DNA from: Thermomicrobium sp.
GTDB lineage: Bacteria; Chloroflexota; Chloroflexia; Thermomicrobiales; Thermomicrobiaceae
Direction of reading: 5' to 3'
DNA length: 53,927 bases
Assembly: GCA_025060175.1 (NCBI GenBank)
Contig: JANXBE010000005.1
Span: 1-53,927, forward strand
Part shown: positions 9,056-17,290 of the stretch, piece after piece
Layout of the letters: each line of letters opens with the position of its first letter
Position numbering within the stretch: position 1 is the first letter of the stretch
Position numbers and translations under genes: made by a program
Notes under the pieces: generated by a model
What the model saw: only the letters and a program-made list of their open reading frames with translations
What the model was told of the DNA's origin: nothing
The model's database searches: none

Positions 9056-10009
9056 TTATGGCGCATCGACTGCTGAGCGGGCCGTCACGCGCTCGTTCCC
9101 GTCCGCCAACCCGAGAGAATTCCGGAACAGGCGCAAAAAGGCCTCGGCATCGACCTTCGTCGCGACGACATCGGTCGCATTCGTATCCGGCACGTACAGT
9201 GTCTGTCCCCTTTTCTCCTCTGGGCTCGTCATGACGGCGAGACGTGCCCGTTCACCGGCGACCAGCTCAGGCCGTGCAGCGACCGCAACCGCTAGCGGAT
9301 CGTGCAACGCATACGACTCGACTCGACACTCCTCAAAAGCCCAGCGCGACACCTCATAGACGAGCCGGGCTGTCGCGTGCGGAAGACGCGCCAGCCGTTC
9401 CCACTCGACCCGTGTCAGGCGGATGATCGTCGTCACATCCAGCCCGACCCACACAGCATCGAACCCCGCCTCGATGACGATGGACGCCGCTTCCGGATCG
9501 CTCCACACGTTGAATTCGGCCACCGGCGTCACATTGCCGGATACAGCGAAGGCACCTCCCATGACGACCAAACGCTCGATCAGCACCGGAAGACGGGGCT
9601 CCAGCCGGACAGCCATCGCCACGTTCGTGAGCGGGCCAAGACAAACGACCCGCAATCTGCCCGCGTATCGGCGTGCTGTTCGGACGATCACCTCCGGCGC
9701 CGTTGCATCCAGAATCGGTCCGCTCTGGCGGGTCGGCAAGCTGGCCCCTCCCAGTCCATCCGGACCGTGAGACGGTCGAGCATCACTGTGCGGCCGCAAG
9801 AGCGGCCGACTGGCCCCGGCAGCCACCGGAACCGCTGCTGCCCCCAGCCAATCCAGCACTCGCCGCGAGTTCCGCGTGGTCTGCTCGAGATCGACGTTCC
9901 CGGCGACCGTCGTCACCGCCATGACGGACAGTTCTCTCGCGGTCAGCGCGAGTCCCAACGCGAGCGCATCGTCAACGCCTGTGTCGACATCCAGAATGAT
10001 CGGGATCAT
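9056..10009 (-). CDS. Inosine-uridine-preferring nucleoside hydrolase family protein
   Basis: The 317-residue product begins MIPIILDVDTGVDDALAL, the Asp cluster that binds catalytic calcium in nucleoside N-ribohydrolases. Further family blocks are CLGPLTNVAMAV, VVMGGAF and EFNVWSDPEAA, and an active-site His-Asp occurs in YALHDPLAVA. It would split ribonucleosides into base and ribose for salvage. The frame is open upstream to 10192, but ATG 10009 with GGGGGTGATC ahead fits the family N-terminus best. ATG 10024 is a close alternative. It is divergent from the propeller protein gene. Confidence 0.92.
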   Translation of the reverse strand: MIPIILDVDTGVDDALALGLALTARELSVMAVTTVAGNVDLEQTTRNSRRVLDWLGAAAVPVAAGASRPLLRPHSDARPSHGPDGLGGASLPTRQSGPILDATAPEVIVRTARRYAGRLRVVCLGPLTNVAMAVRLEPRLPVLIERLVVMGGAFAVSGNVTPVAEFNVWSDPEAASIVIEAGFDAVWVGLDVTTIIRLTRVEWERLARLPHATARLVYEVSRWAFEECRVESYALHDPLAVAVAARPELVAGERARLAVMTSPEEKRGQTLYVPDTNATDVVATKVDAEAFLRLFRNSLGLADGNERVTARSAVDAP

Positions 10010-10091
10010 GCTGATCACCCCCATTCGTTGGCCCCGCTGTCGCGGTGACTCCAGGTATACTCCCCGGCGACCGCTCGAAGGGGGAGCGCGT

Positions 10092-11714
10092 GTGGATCGA
10101 CCACGAACACACCGGACGCGGCGCCTCATTGCCTGGTTGTTCACGCTGATCCTTGCTGCCAGCACCCTTGGTCCATTCCCGCGGACGATCACGGCGCAAG
10201 GCCTCGACTATCGCCTCGAACCGACGTTGACATCTTCGATCGGCGTCGCGCTCGGCTGGTTACGTGCATCCGGTGCACTCTTGGTGTGGGAAGACCGCCG
10301 CAACGGTTCCCCCGACGTGTTTGCCTACGATTTGGACGACGGACGCGAGTTCCGGCCGGACCGCGACCCGGGCGTGCGTTCTCAACCTGCGGTGAGTGGC
10401 ACGCGCGTCGTCTGGATCGAGGGAGCCGATCCCGCTCGCCGGATCATCGTCGGTGCCGACGTGGCCAGCGGGACGTCATTCACCGTCACCGAGCAGCCAG
10501 GAGCGGTCTCCCAACCAGTCATCGACGGCACCCTCGTCGCCTGGCGCGCAGTGCGCGATAGTGCCGGGAGCATTCATGTCCGAGACCTCTCGACCGGCCG
10601 CCTCTTTGACCTCGGTCAGGCTGGCGTCAACCAGGCCAGCCCAAGCGTGAGCGGTCAGGTCGTCGTTTGGCAGGAGTTCCAGGACGGAAACTGGAACCTG
10701 GTGCTCTGGGACGCCCGTACCGGTACGAGAACCTCCCTCACGGCGACCCCCGACGATGAGACCGACCCGGTGATCACGAACGATTGGCTCGCCTTTCGGC
10801 GTCATCGCCGCAGCGGCGGTCCACCCGCACTCGTGTTACTCGACCGTCACAGCGGTGCAGAAACAGTCGTCGTCGAGGGGCATTTCGTCGGTCGCATCGC
10901 GTTGAGTCAGCGACTCCTCGTTTGGGAAGATTGGCGCTCCGGTATGCCGGAACTGTACGCGTACGATATCGCCCAGCGCACCGAGTTCGCGCTCGCGCGC
11001 GCACAGCGAGCCGGATGGCCAGCCGTCTCGGAGCGGGCGATCGCCTGGGTTGCAGAACTTCCCGGGAACCGAGGCCGCGTACAGGCACTGGCTATCCGCT
11101 CCAGACTCCCCAGCGATCCGCAGGAGCCGCCGACCGTCCCGTCCGCCGAACGGGTCTATTTCCCACAGACAAAACACTACCTCAGCGGAGGCTTCAAGCG
11201 GTTCTGGCAAGAGCACGGCGGAGAACGTATCTTCGGCTATCCCTTGACCGAGGAATTTTCGATCACCGATCCGAGCACGGGCGAGCAGATCGTGGTCCAG
11301 TACTTCGAGCGCGTTCGCTTGGAATATCGACCGAACGCACCGGAGGATGAGCGGATCACCATCGGTCGGCTCGGTGCCGAACTGACCGCAGATCGACAGT
11401 TCGCTCCGGTGGCGCCATTTCCCGATACTGCCCAGCGTCGGTACTTTCAGGAGACTGGACATTCGCTCGCTCTCGGGTTCAAGGAGTTCTGGGAGAAGAA
11501 CGGAGGACTGAACATCTTCGGTTACCCGATCAGCGAGGAATTCACGGAAAACGGCCGCACCGTCCAGTACTTCGAGCGCGCACGTTTCGAGTACAACCCG
11601 AATGCAGCGGACGAAGACTCACGCATCACGCTCGGACTCCTGGGACGGGAAGCCCTCCAGCGCATGGGATGGCTCCCCCGACCACCGATCGATACCACTA
11701 TGCTAACCCGGTGA
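10092..11714 (+). CDS. Secreted beta-propeller protein with two C-terminal FGYPxxEEF repeats
   Basis: The 540-residue product has a signal peptide (basic start, hydrophobic 11-30, possible cleavage after TITAQ). Residues 40-345 carry TolB-like propeller blades, with recurring VVWxE/D and S-P-VSG patterns such as LLVWEDRRNGSPDVFAYD and LLVWEDWRSGMPELYAYD. The last 190 residues hold two copies of a repeat (about 354-440 and 448-525) with YFxxTxHxL, FWxxxGGxxIFGYP, EEF, VQYFERxRxEYxPN and ITxGxLG. I know this repeat from surface proteins of Chloroflexota. Function is unknown; binding of envelope polymer is plausible. GTG 10092 is chosen because GGGGGAG precedes it. A -10-like TATACT lies at 10056-10061. 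The 3' end overlaps the convergent kinase gene by 17 bp. Confidence 0.78.
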   Translation: MDRPRTHRTRRLIAWLFTLILAASTLGPFPRTITAQGLDYRLEPTLTSSIGVALGWLRASGALLVWEDRRNGSPDVFAYDLDDGREFRPDRDPGVRSQPAVSGTRVVWIEGADPARRIIVGADVASGTSFTVTEQPGAVSQPVIDGTLVAWRAVRDSAGSIHVRDLSTGRLFDLGQAGVNQASPSVSGQVVVWQEFQDGNWNLVLWDARTGTRTSLTATPDDETDPVITNDWLAFRRHRRSGGPPALVLLDRHSGAETVVVEGHFVGRIALSQRLLVWEDWRSGMPELYAYDIAQRTEFALARAQRAGWPAVSERAIAWVAELPGNRGRVQALAIRSRLPSDPQEPPTVPSAERVYFPQTKHYLSGGFKRFWQEHGGERIFGYPLTEEFSITDPSTGEQIVVQYFERVRLEYRPNAPEDERITIGRLGAELTADRQFAPVAPFPDTAQRRYFQETGHSLALGFKEFWEKNGGLNIFGYPISEEFTENGRTVQYFERARFEYNPNAADEDSRITLGLLGREALQRMGWLPRPPIDTTMLTR

Positions 11715-13035
11715 CACCCGCTCGTCCGTCCACGAGAGCGAGATACAGGTCGTTGACGTTCGTCCCCGTCAGCCCGGTGACTACGAGGGCGCTCGCGCTC
11801 GCGAGCGCTGTCGCCGAATCGTTCTGTGCCAGCGCTTCCTGCGGGTCGATGCCGGACTGCTGCACTGCCTCAGCCGTGGTGCCATCGACCACGGCTCCCG
11901 CCGCCCCGCTCGTGCCGTCGTCGCCGTCCGACGCCAAACTTGCCACCGTGACATCACGGGTCTGGCTCAACACCAACGCCGCAGCGAGTGCCATCTCGGT
12001 GTTCCGACCTCCCCGTCCACGCCCTCGGACCGTCACGGTCAATTCCCCGGCTCCCACGAGCGCGACGGGCGGCTTCCAGGGAACGTGTTCCTCCCGGATC
12101 GTCCAGGCCAGAGTCGCCCAAAAGCGGCCGAACTCCCGGGCTTCACCGGTATAGCGACTCCCGAAGGGAACCGCCGGCAGGTCACGACGCCGGAGCGCCT
12201 CCACCGCAGCTCGCACGAGGACGCGCGCATCGGCGAGCACCACCGACTGGAGGACATGCGGGAGCCGGATCGATCCCTCGTCTGGCTGCGCGAGCAGACG
12301 TTGTACAGCAGCTGGGAACTCCTCCCAGACGCCGAGTTGCCGCAGCGTGACAGGCAACGCGCGACCGGGATCGCTCGGTTCGACGGTCGGCCCACTCCCG
12401 ATGATGGGAAGTGGACTACCGAGCACGTCGGATAGGACGAGGTTGACGATGCGGGCCGGCGCCGCGGCTCTCGCCAAGCCACCGCCCTTCAAGGCACTCA
12501 GATGACGGCGGACCGCGTTGAGAAGCCAGATGTCGGCACCAGCCCGGAGCAACCGCTCGGTCGTCGTGACCACCTGCTCGAGCGTGAGAGGCGGACGCGG
12601 CACCTCCGCGAGCGCTGATGCCCCGCCAGAGAGGAGCACCAGGACAAGGTCGTCAGGCCCCAGACCACGCACCGCGTCCAACAACGCGTGACCGGCGCGC
12701 AGACTTCGGAGATCGGGAAGCGGATGACTTCCCGGGATCACAGTGCACCGGGCGAGCTCTGCCCGTTTCCCGTCCTCGGACTTGGGAATCACGACGCATC
12801 GGTCGACCCGATCGCCCAGCACCTGGACCGCGCCGGAGGCCATCGCGGCGGCTGCCTTTCCGAGGGCCAAGAGCACGAGCCGGCTGCGAGGTTCGAGTCG
12901 GTGCGGCACGCCACGCACGATGATGGTCGTGTCGCGTCGTTCGAGCGCTTCGCGAACGAGTCTCTCGGGGTCGACTGCGTTCAACGTCTCACGGAAGATG
13001 TCTTCGACGAACCGCTTCAGGCGCGGCTCTGGCAC
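11698..13035 (-). CDS. Glycerate 2-kinase, MOFRL/GckA-TtuD family
   Basis: The 445-residue protein matches type II glycerate kinases, which phosphorylate D-glycerate to 2-phosphoglycerate in serine, glyoxylate or tartrate catabolism. The N-terminal lobe carries LALGKAAAAM, VIPGSHPLPD and LVLLSGGASAL with ALKGGGLARAA. The C-terminal MOFRL domain shows GRGRGGRNTEMALA and SDGDDGTSGAAGAV. GTG 13035 lies inside the rluD-like gene, giving a 19-bp overlap, with GGGAGG 8 nt upstream. It is the last gene of the lspA-rluD-kinase operon and overlaps the convergent propeller gene at its 3' end. Confidence 0.92.
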   Translation of the reverse strand: MPEPRLKRFVEDIFRETLNAVDPERLVREALERRDTTIIVRGVPHRLEPRSRLVLLALGKAAAAMASGAVQVLGDRVDRCVVIPKSEDGKRAELARCTVIPGSHPLPDLRSLRAGHALLDAVRGLGPDDLVLVLLSGGASALAEVPRPPLTLEQVVTTTERLLRAGADIWLLNAVRRHLSALKGGGLARAAAPARIVNLVLSDVLGSPLPIIGSGPTVEPSDPGRALPVTLRQLGVWEEFPAAVQRLLAQPDEGSIRLPHVLQSVVLADARVLVRAAVEALRRRDLPAVPFGSRYTGEAREFGRFWATLAWTIREEHVPWKPPVALVGAGELTVTVRGRGRGGRNTEMALAAALVLSQTRDVTVASLASDGDDGTSGAAGAVVDGTTAEAVQQSGIDPQEALAQNDSATALASASALVVTGLTGTNVNDLYLALVDGRAGVTGLA

Positions 13036-13985
13036 GCGGCAGCCTCCCGCTCCTGTTCCCGGAGGGACGCGAGGGCTCGACGCAGATCGGACGGAAGCGG
13101 CGTCTCCAGTTCGATCGTCTGCCCCGTCGTCGGGTGCCGAAACCGCAGAGAACGTGCGTGCAGGAACTGCCGTGGCACCGCCACACAGAACGATCGATGC
13201 CCGCCGTACTGCTGGTCACCAACGACAGGATGGCCGATGAACGCGCAGTGGACCCGAATTTGGTGGGTCCTCCCCGTCTCGATCGTCACGTCGAGCAGCG
13301 TCGCGCAGCGGAATCGCTCCATGACGCGGAAGTGGGTGATTGCCGGTCGCCCCCACGGAACCACGGCCATCTTGGTTGGCTCGCGCGGATCCCGACTGAT
13401 CGGTGCGTCGATCGTCCCTGCGTCGGGTTCCACGATTCCATGAACGAGAGCGGTGTACTTTTTGAGGACACTTCGACTCTGCCACTGTTCGAGGAGCGCG
13501 AGCCGGGCAGGCTCCGTCTTGGCGACGACCAGAAGACCCGACGTATCCTTGTCCAACCGATGCACGATCCCGGGACGATGACTCGGCTGCACCGCCAGAT
13601 CCGGCCGAATCGCCTTCAACGCGTTGACCAGCGTCCCACGCTCATGGCCAGGTGCTGGATGCGTCACGATCCCCGCAGGCTTGTCGAAGACGATGATGTC
13701 GTCGTCTTCATAGATGACCGGGATGGGGAGGTACTCCGGCTCGAGGTCGACCGGAGGCTCCGCCGGCGGAAGCGAGACCTCGAGGCGGTCTCCGTATCGG
13801 ACACGTTGGGCTGGTTTCGCCGGTGCACCATTGACCAAGATCTCCCCACGCTTCATCATCTGTTGCACGAAGCTTCGACTCACCCCGGTCACACGGCTCG
13901 CGATGAGCTTGTCCAGTCGCTCCCCGTGCTCGCGCTCGGCGACGTGCAGAACCAGTCGGATCGCTTCCCTCGACCGACCCGTCAT
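13017..13985 (-). CDS. rluD: RluA/RluD-family rRNA pseudouridine synthase
   Basis: The 322-residue protein has an N-terminal S4 RNA-binding domain (about 20-75) and a pseudouridine synthase domain. The catalytic motif is VHRLDKDTSGLLVV, with Asp145 as nucleophile, followed by KKYTALVHG. The length and S4 domain match RluD, which modifies helix 69 of 23S rRNA, but RluC-like or other RluA-family specificity cannot be excluded. Its start overlaps the lspA stop by 4 bp (ATGA), a sign of translational coupling. The lspA-rluD pairing is common in bacteria. Confidence 0.93.
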   Translation of the reverse strand: MTGRSREAIRLVLHVAEREHGERLDKLIASRVTGVSRSFVQQMMKRGEILVNGAPAKPAQRVRYGDRLEVSLPPAEPPVDLEPEYLPIPVIYEDDDIIVFDKPAGIVTHPAPGHERGTLVNALKAIRPDLAVQPSHRPGIVHRLDKDTSGLLVVAKTEPARLALLEQWQSRSVLKKYTALVHGIVEPDAGTIDAPISRDPREPTKMAVVPWGRPAITHFRVMERFRCATLLDVTIETGRTHQIRVHCAFIGHPVVGDQQYGGHRSFCVAVPRQFLHARSLRFRHPTTGQTIELETPLPSDLRRALASLREQEREAAACQSRA

Positions 13986-14566
13986 CGCGTCTGCCGCTCC
14001 GCATTCGCTCGCTTGGCCGTTGCCTCGTCAGTTGACAGCCTCGTGAGGTCCGGCCAAACGAGCAAGACGACCAGCAGCAGTACCCCGATGGTGATCGCAC
14101 TATCGGCAACGTTGAACGTGGGCCAAAAGGAAAAGTCGATGAAGTCCACCACAAAACCGCGTCGAAACCGATCGACCAGGTTGCCCACTGCCCCGCCGAG
14201 CTGCAAGCCGAGCGCCAACGCGCCTGGCCACCAGGACACCACTGCGCGGAACCACACAGCGAGTGCGACCACGACGAGCAGAGCAACGGTCGCCAGTACA
14301 GGATTCCGGCCCTGGAACAGCCCGAACGCCGCTCCGGTATTCTCGACATAGAACAGGCGTAAAACGCCAGGGATCAGCACGACTTCCTCGATCGGCCCGG
14401 TTGGTCCGAGAAACCGAACCACGAGCAGCTTGCTCAATTGGTCGATGAGCAGCACGACCGTCGCCACAGCAGCGACGATCCCCCAACCTCTTGCACCCAC
14501 CGGTCGAACCCTCTCCAGGCGACGCCGTTCGTCTGCGCGCGCCCGCGACGGTGCACTCCGCTGCAT
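13982..14566 (-). CDS. lspA: Lipoprotein signal peptidase (signal peptidase II)
   Basis: The 194-residue membrane protein has four hydrophobic helices. It contains the family blocks IDQLSKLLV, ENTGAAFGLF, GGAVGNLVDRF (Asp132) and FNVADSAI (Asp155), the two aspartates forming the catalytic pair that cleaves prolipoproteins before the lipidated cysteine. A longer than usual Arg-rich cytoplasmic N-terminus (about 28 residues) precedes the first helix. ATG 14566 has AGGAGGGG upstream. It heads the lspA-rluD-glycerate kinase operon and is divergent from murG. Confidence 0.97.
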   Translation of the reverse strand: MQRSAPSRARADERRRLERVRPVGARGWGIVAAVATVVLLIDQLSKLLVVRFLGPTGPIEEVVLIPGVLRLFYVENTGAAFGLFQGRNPVLATVALLVVVALAVWFRAVVSWWPGALALGLQLGGAVGNLVDRFRRGFVVDFIDFSFWPTFNVADSAITIGVLLLVVLLVWPDLTRLSTDEATAKRANAERQTR

Positions 14567-14666
14567 CCAATTCTACCCCTCCTGCAGGCGCGTTCTTCGC
14601 TTCCTCCTGCAACGACGTTCGGGCGATGTACCATCTCCGGGAAGAGAGGAAGAGGAGCAGCGCGTG

Positions 14667-15815
14667 ATGTCGGCACTTCGGATCGTCATCGGTGGCGGTG
14701 GTACCGGTGGTCACACCGTTCCAGCACTGGCCATGCTCGAAGCGCTCCGGGCCCGCGTCCCCGTCGACGTCCTCTGGATCGGTTCTCGTAACGGCGTGGA
14801 GCGCCGCTTCGCACTTCAGAACGGGCTCTCGTATCGGTGGATCCCGACGGGCAAGCTCCGACGGTACTTCACCGTGCGCACGCTCCTCGACCTGGCCGCC
14901 ATCCCCGCCGGTGTCATCGCTGCGACCGCACTCATCCGGGCCTTCCGTCCCCATGTCGTCTTCGGCACCGGTGGATACGTGAGCGTTCCCGTCGTCCTCG
15001 CTGGCCGATTGAATCGGATACCGATCGTGATCCATGAACAAACGGCAACCGCTGGACTCGCCACGCGAATCGCTGCCCGGTTCGCCGATGTCATCGCCAT
15101 ATCCTTCGAGTCGACACGTCCCCTCCTCGGTGCCACGAGAGCAACCATCGTCCATACCGGCCTTCCGATACGGGAGGAACTTCACCAGGGCGATGCGGAG
15201 CGAGGCCGTCAGCGCTTTGGTCTGACGGCAGCACTCCCGATCGTCTACGTCACCGGCGGCGTGCTCGGTGCGCAGGCACTCAATCGATGCCTCGCCGCAG
15301 CGCTTCCGGGATTAGTGCAATCGGTGCAGATCGTCCACCAATGCGGACCCGCACACATCAACGGCGATCTGCCACGCTTGCTCGCGCTCCGAGAGACACT
15401 GCCTCCTGCTCTCCGAGCCCGGTACGTCGTGCGCGAATTTCTCACTGACGAATTGCCCGACATCTACGCTGCGGCCGATCTCGTCATCGGTCGTGCCGGT
15501 GCGAGCACGGTAGGCGAACTCGCTGCCCTGGGTAAACCGGCGATCCTGATCCCGCTACCGGGCAGCCGGGGAGACGAGCAGACGGCGAACGCGCGGCTGC
15601 TGAGTGCTGTTGGAAGCGCAGTCGTCGTACCGCAAGCGGACGTGACTCCAGAGCGCCTCTCCGAACTGGTCACGACGCTCGTCGCGGACCGCGAGGCGCT
15701 TGCCGCCATGGGCGCACGCGGCAAGGCCCTGGCCGTACCCGACGCTGCCGACCGGCTTGCCGCGCTCATTCGGGCGGCTGCGGAGTCGCGTGCCGTCGCG
15801 AGCGCACCGCTGTGA
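14667..15815 (+). CDS. murG: UDP-GlcNAc--lipid-linked muramoyl-pentapeptide GlcNAc transferase MurG
   Basis: The 382-residue GT28 enzyme makes lipid II from lipid I on the inner membrane face. Signature segments are IVIGGGGTGGHTVPALA at the N-terminus, IVIHEQTATAGLA, VYVTGGVLGAQALN, and the donor-binding VIGRAGASTVGELAALGKP followed by LIPLPGS and DEQTANA. ATG 14667 and in-frame GTG 14664 both follow GAGGAG (14652-14657); either is possible. It stands apart from other dcw cell-wall genes here. Its last 50 bp overlap the convergent radA gene. Confidence 0.95.
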   Translation: MSALRIVIGGGGTGGHTVPALAMLEALRARVPVDVLWIGSRNGVERRFALQNGLSYRWIPTGKLRRYFTVRTLLDLAAIPAGVIAATALIRAFRPHVVFGTGGYVSVPVVLAGRLNRIPIVIHEQTATAGLATRIAARFADVIAISFESTRPLLGATRATIVHTGLPIREELHQGDAERGRQRFGLTAALPIVYVTGGVLGAQALNRCLAAALPGLVQSVQIVHQCGPAHINGDLPRLLALRETLPPALRARYVVREFLTDELPDIYAAADLVIGRAGASTVGELAALGKPAILIPLPGSRGDEQTANARLLSAVGSAVVVPQADVTPERLSELVTTLVADREALAAMGARGKALAVPDAADRLAALIRAAAESRAVASAPL

Positions 15816-17178
15816 CCGCGAGTGCGCTGACAGCCTCCGCGACCGATCGAACAGGCACTATCGCGATTCCGCGTAGCTGACTCGTGAGGCGGCTGGATGC
15901 GGGGAGCACCGCCCGCGAGAAGCCCAACCGCATCGCTTCCTGCAGTCGCCGTTCGAGCCCGTGCACCCCACGGACCTCACCCGCGAGACCGAGTTCCCCG
16001 ATGTACACCGTATCGGGATCGAGCGGTATCCCGCTCGCAGAGGAAGCGATGGCGAGCGCCACCCCCAAGTCCACCGCCGGCTCCACCAATCGGATTCCGC
16101 CAGTGACGTTCACGAAGACGTCCTGGTCCCCGAGACGCACGCCCGCGTGCTTCATGAGCACCGCAACCAAGAGTTGCAGACGCGTGACGTCGAAGCCGGT
16201 CGCGACCCGGCGCGGTGTCCCGTACCCAGCTGGACTCGTCAGCGCTTGCACCTCGATCAAGATCGGCCTGGTACCCTCGAGGGCCACGACCACGGCACTC
16301 CCTGGGACATGGCGCACACGCTCCGCGAGAAAGAGTTCGGACGGATTGCCGACATCGACCAATCCAGCGTCGGTCATTTCGAAGACACCGATTTCGTTGG
16401 TCGACCCGAACCGATTCTTCGTCGCACGGAGCACGCGGTGCTGATGAAAACGCTCCCCTTCGAGATAGAGCACGACATCGACCATGTGCTCGACCACCCG
16501 TGGACCGGCGATGAGTCCCTCTTTCGTGACATGACCGATCAGGAAAATGGGTACGCCAGTCCGCTTCGCAAACTGGAGAAACTGTGCCGTACTGTCCCGC
16601 AGCTGGGACACGCTTCCCGGTGCTGCATCGAGATGACTCAACGAGACCGTCTGGATCGAATCCACGATGATCACTGCTGGGTGAAGTTCACCCGCCGTCT
16701 CGAGCGCCCGATCGACGAATGTCTCCGCTACCAACACGACCCGATCGGTGGTGACCGCGAGCCGATCGGCACGCAGTTTGATCTGCTCAGGGGATTCCTC
16801 AGCTGCCAGATACAACACCAGGTGACCGCGTTGAGCCAAGCGCAGGGCTCCCTGGAGGAGGAGGGTCGATTTGCCGATCCCCGGGTCCCCGCCGAGCAAG
16901 ACCACCGACCCAGGGACCAATCCCCCACCGAGGACGCGGTCGAATTCAGGCATTCCTAACGGTACCCGCTTCTGCTCGGCGCTGCTGATTTCGGACAACG
17001 GATGCAGAGCACCTCGCGGGGGCGATGCTCGTGCCCCGCCGGCTGATCCTTCCACCATCCGCTCCACCAAGGTGCCCCACGCTCCACAGGAGGGACACCG
17101 TCCGAAGTAGCCCGGACTCTCCAGTCCACACTCCTGGCAGACCCACACAGCCCTGCGTCGCTGTCGTCCCCGCGACAC
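15766..17178 (-). CDS. radA: DNA repair protein RadA (Sms)
   Basis: The 470-residue protein has the three RadA parts. A C4 zinc finger (Cys14, 17, 28, 31) comes first, then a RecA-like ATPase with Walker A GGDPGIGKST (97-104) and the RadA-specific KNRFG (254-258), and last a Lon-protease-like domain without the catalytic dyad. It promotes branch migration during recombination. The start is GTG 17178 with an AGGGGGT-like site upstream. Its 3' end overlaps murG by 50 bp. A strong hairpin separates it from clpC, so it likely has its own promoter in the short gap. Confidence 0.96.
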   Translation of the reverse strand: MSRGRQRRRAVWVCQECGLESPGYFGRCPSCGAWGTLVERMVEGSAGGARASPPRGALHPLSEISSAEQKRVPLGMPEFDRVLGGGLVPGSVVLLGGDPGIGKSTLLLQGALRLAQRGHLVLYLAAEESPEQIKLRADRLAVTTDRVVLVAETFVDRALETAGELHPAVIIVDSIQTVSLSHLDAAPGSVSQLRDSTAQFLQFAKRTGVPIFLIGHVTKEGLIAGPRVVEHMVDVVLYLEGERFHQHRVLRATKNRFGSTNEIGVFEMTDAGLVDVGNPSELFLAERVRHVPGSAVVVALEGTRPILIEVQALTSPAGYGTPRRVATGFDVTRLQLLVAVLMKHAGVRLGDQDVFVNVTGGIRLVEPAVDLGVALAIASSASGIPLDPDTVYIGELGLAGEVRGVHGLERRLQEAMRLGFSRAVLPASSRLTSQLRGIAIVPVRSVAEAVSALAVTAVRSRRHATPQPPE

Positions 17179-17236
17179 GGCACCCCCTGAACACCCAACG
17201 CGAACATCCGTTCGCGCGCTTCCACGAAACGGAGAA

Positions 17237-17272
17237 ACACGGTGGTACCGACGACCGTCGGTACCACCGTGT
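17237..17272 (-). terminator. Perfect 17-bp inverted repeat downstream of clpC
   Basis: ACACGGTGGTACCGACG (17237-17253) and CGTCGGTACCACCGTGT (17256-17272) are exact reverse complements separated by two bases. It starts 19 bp after the clpC stop. On the minus strand it is followed by TTTCTCCGTTT, a broken T-rich tail. It most likely terminates clpC transcription before radA. Confidence 0.8.
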
Positions 17273-17290
17273 ACGCGATCAGCAACTCGG

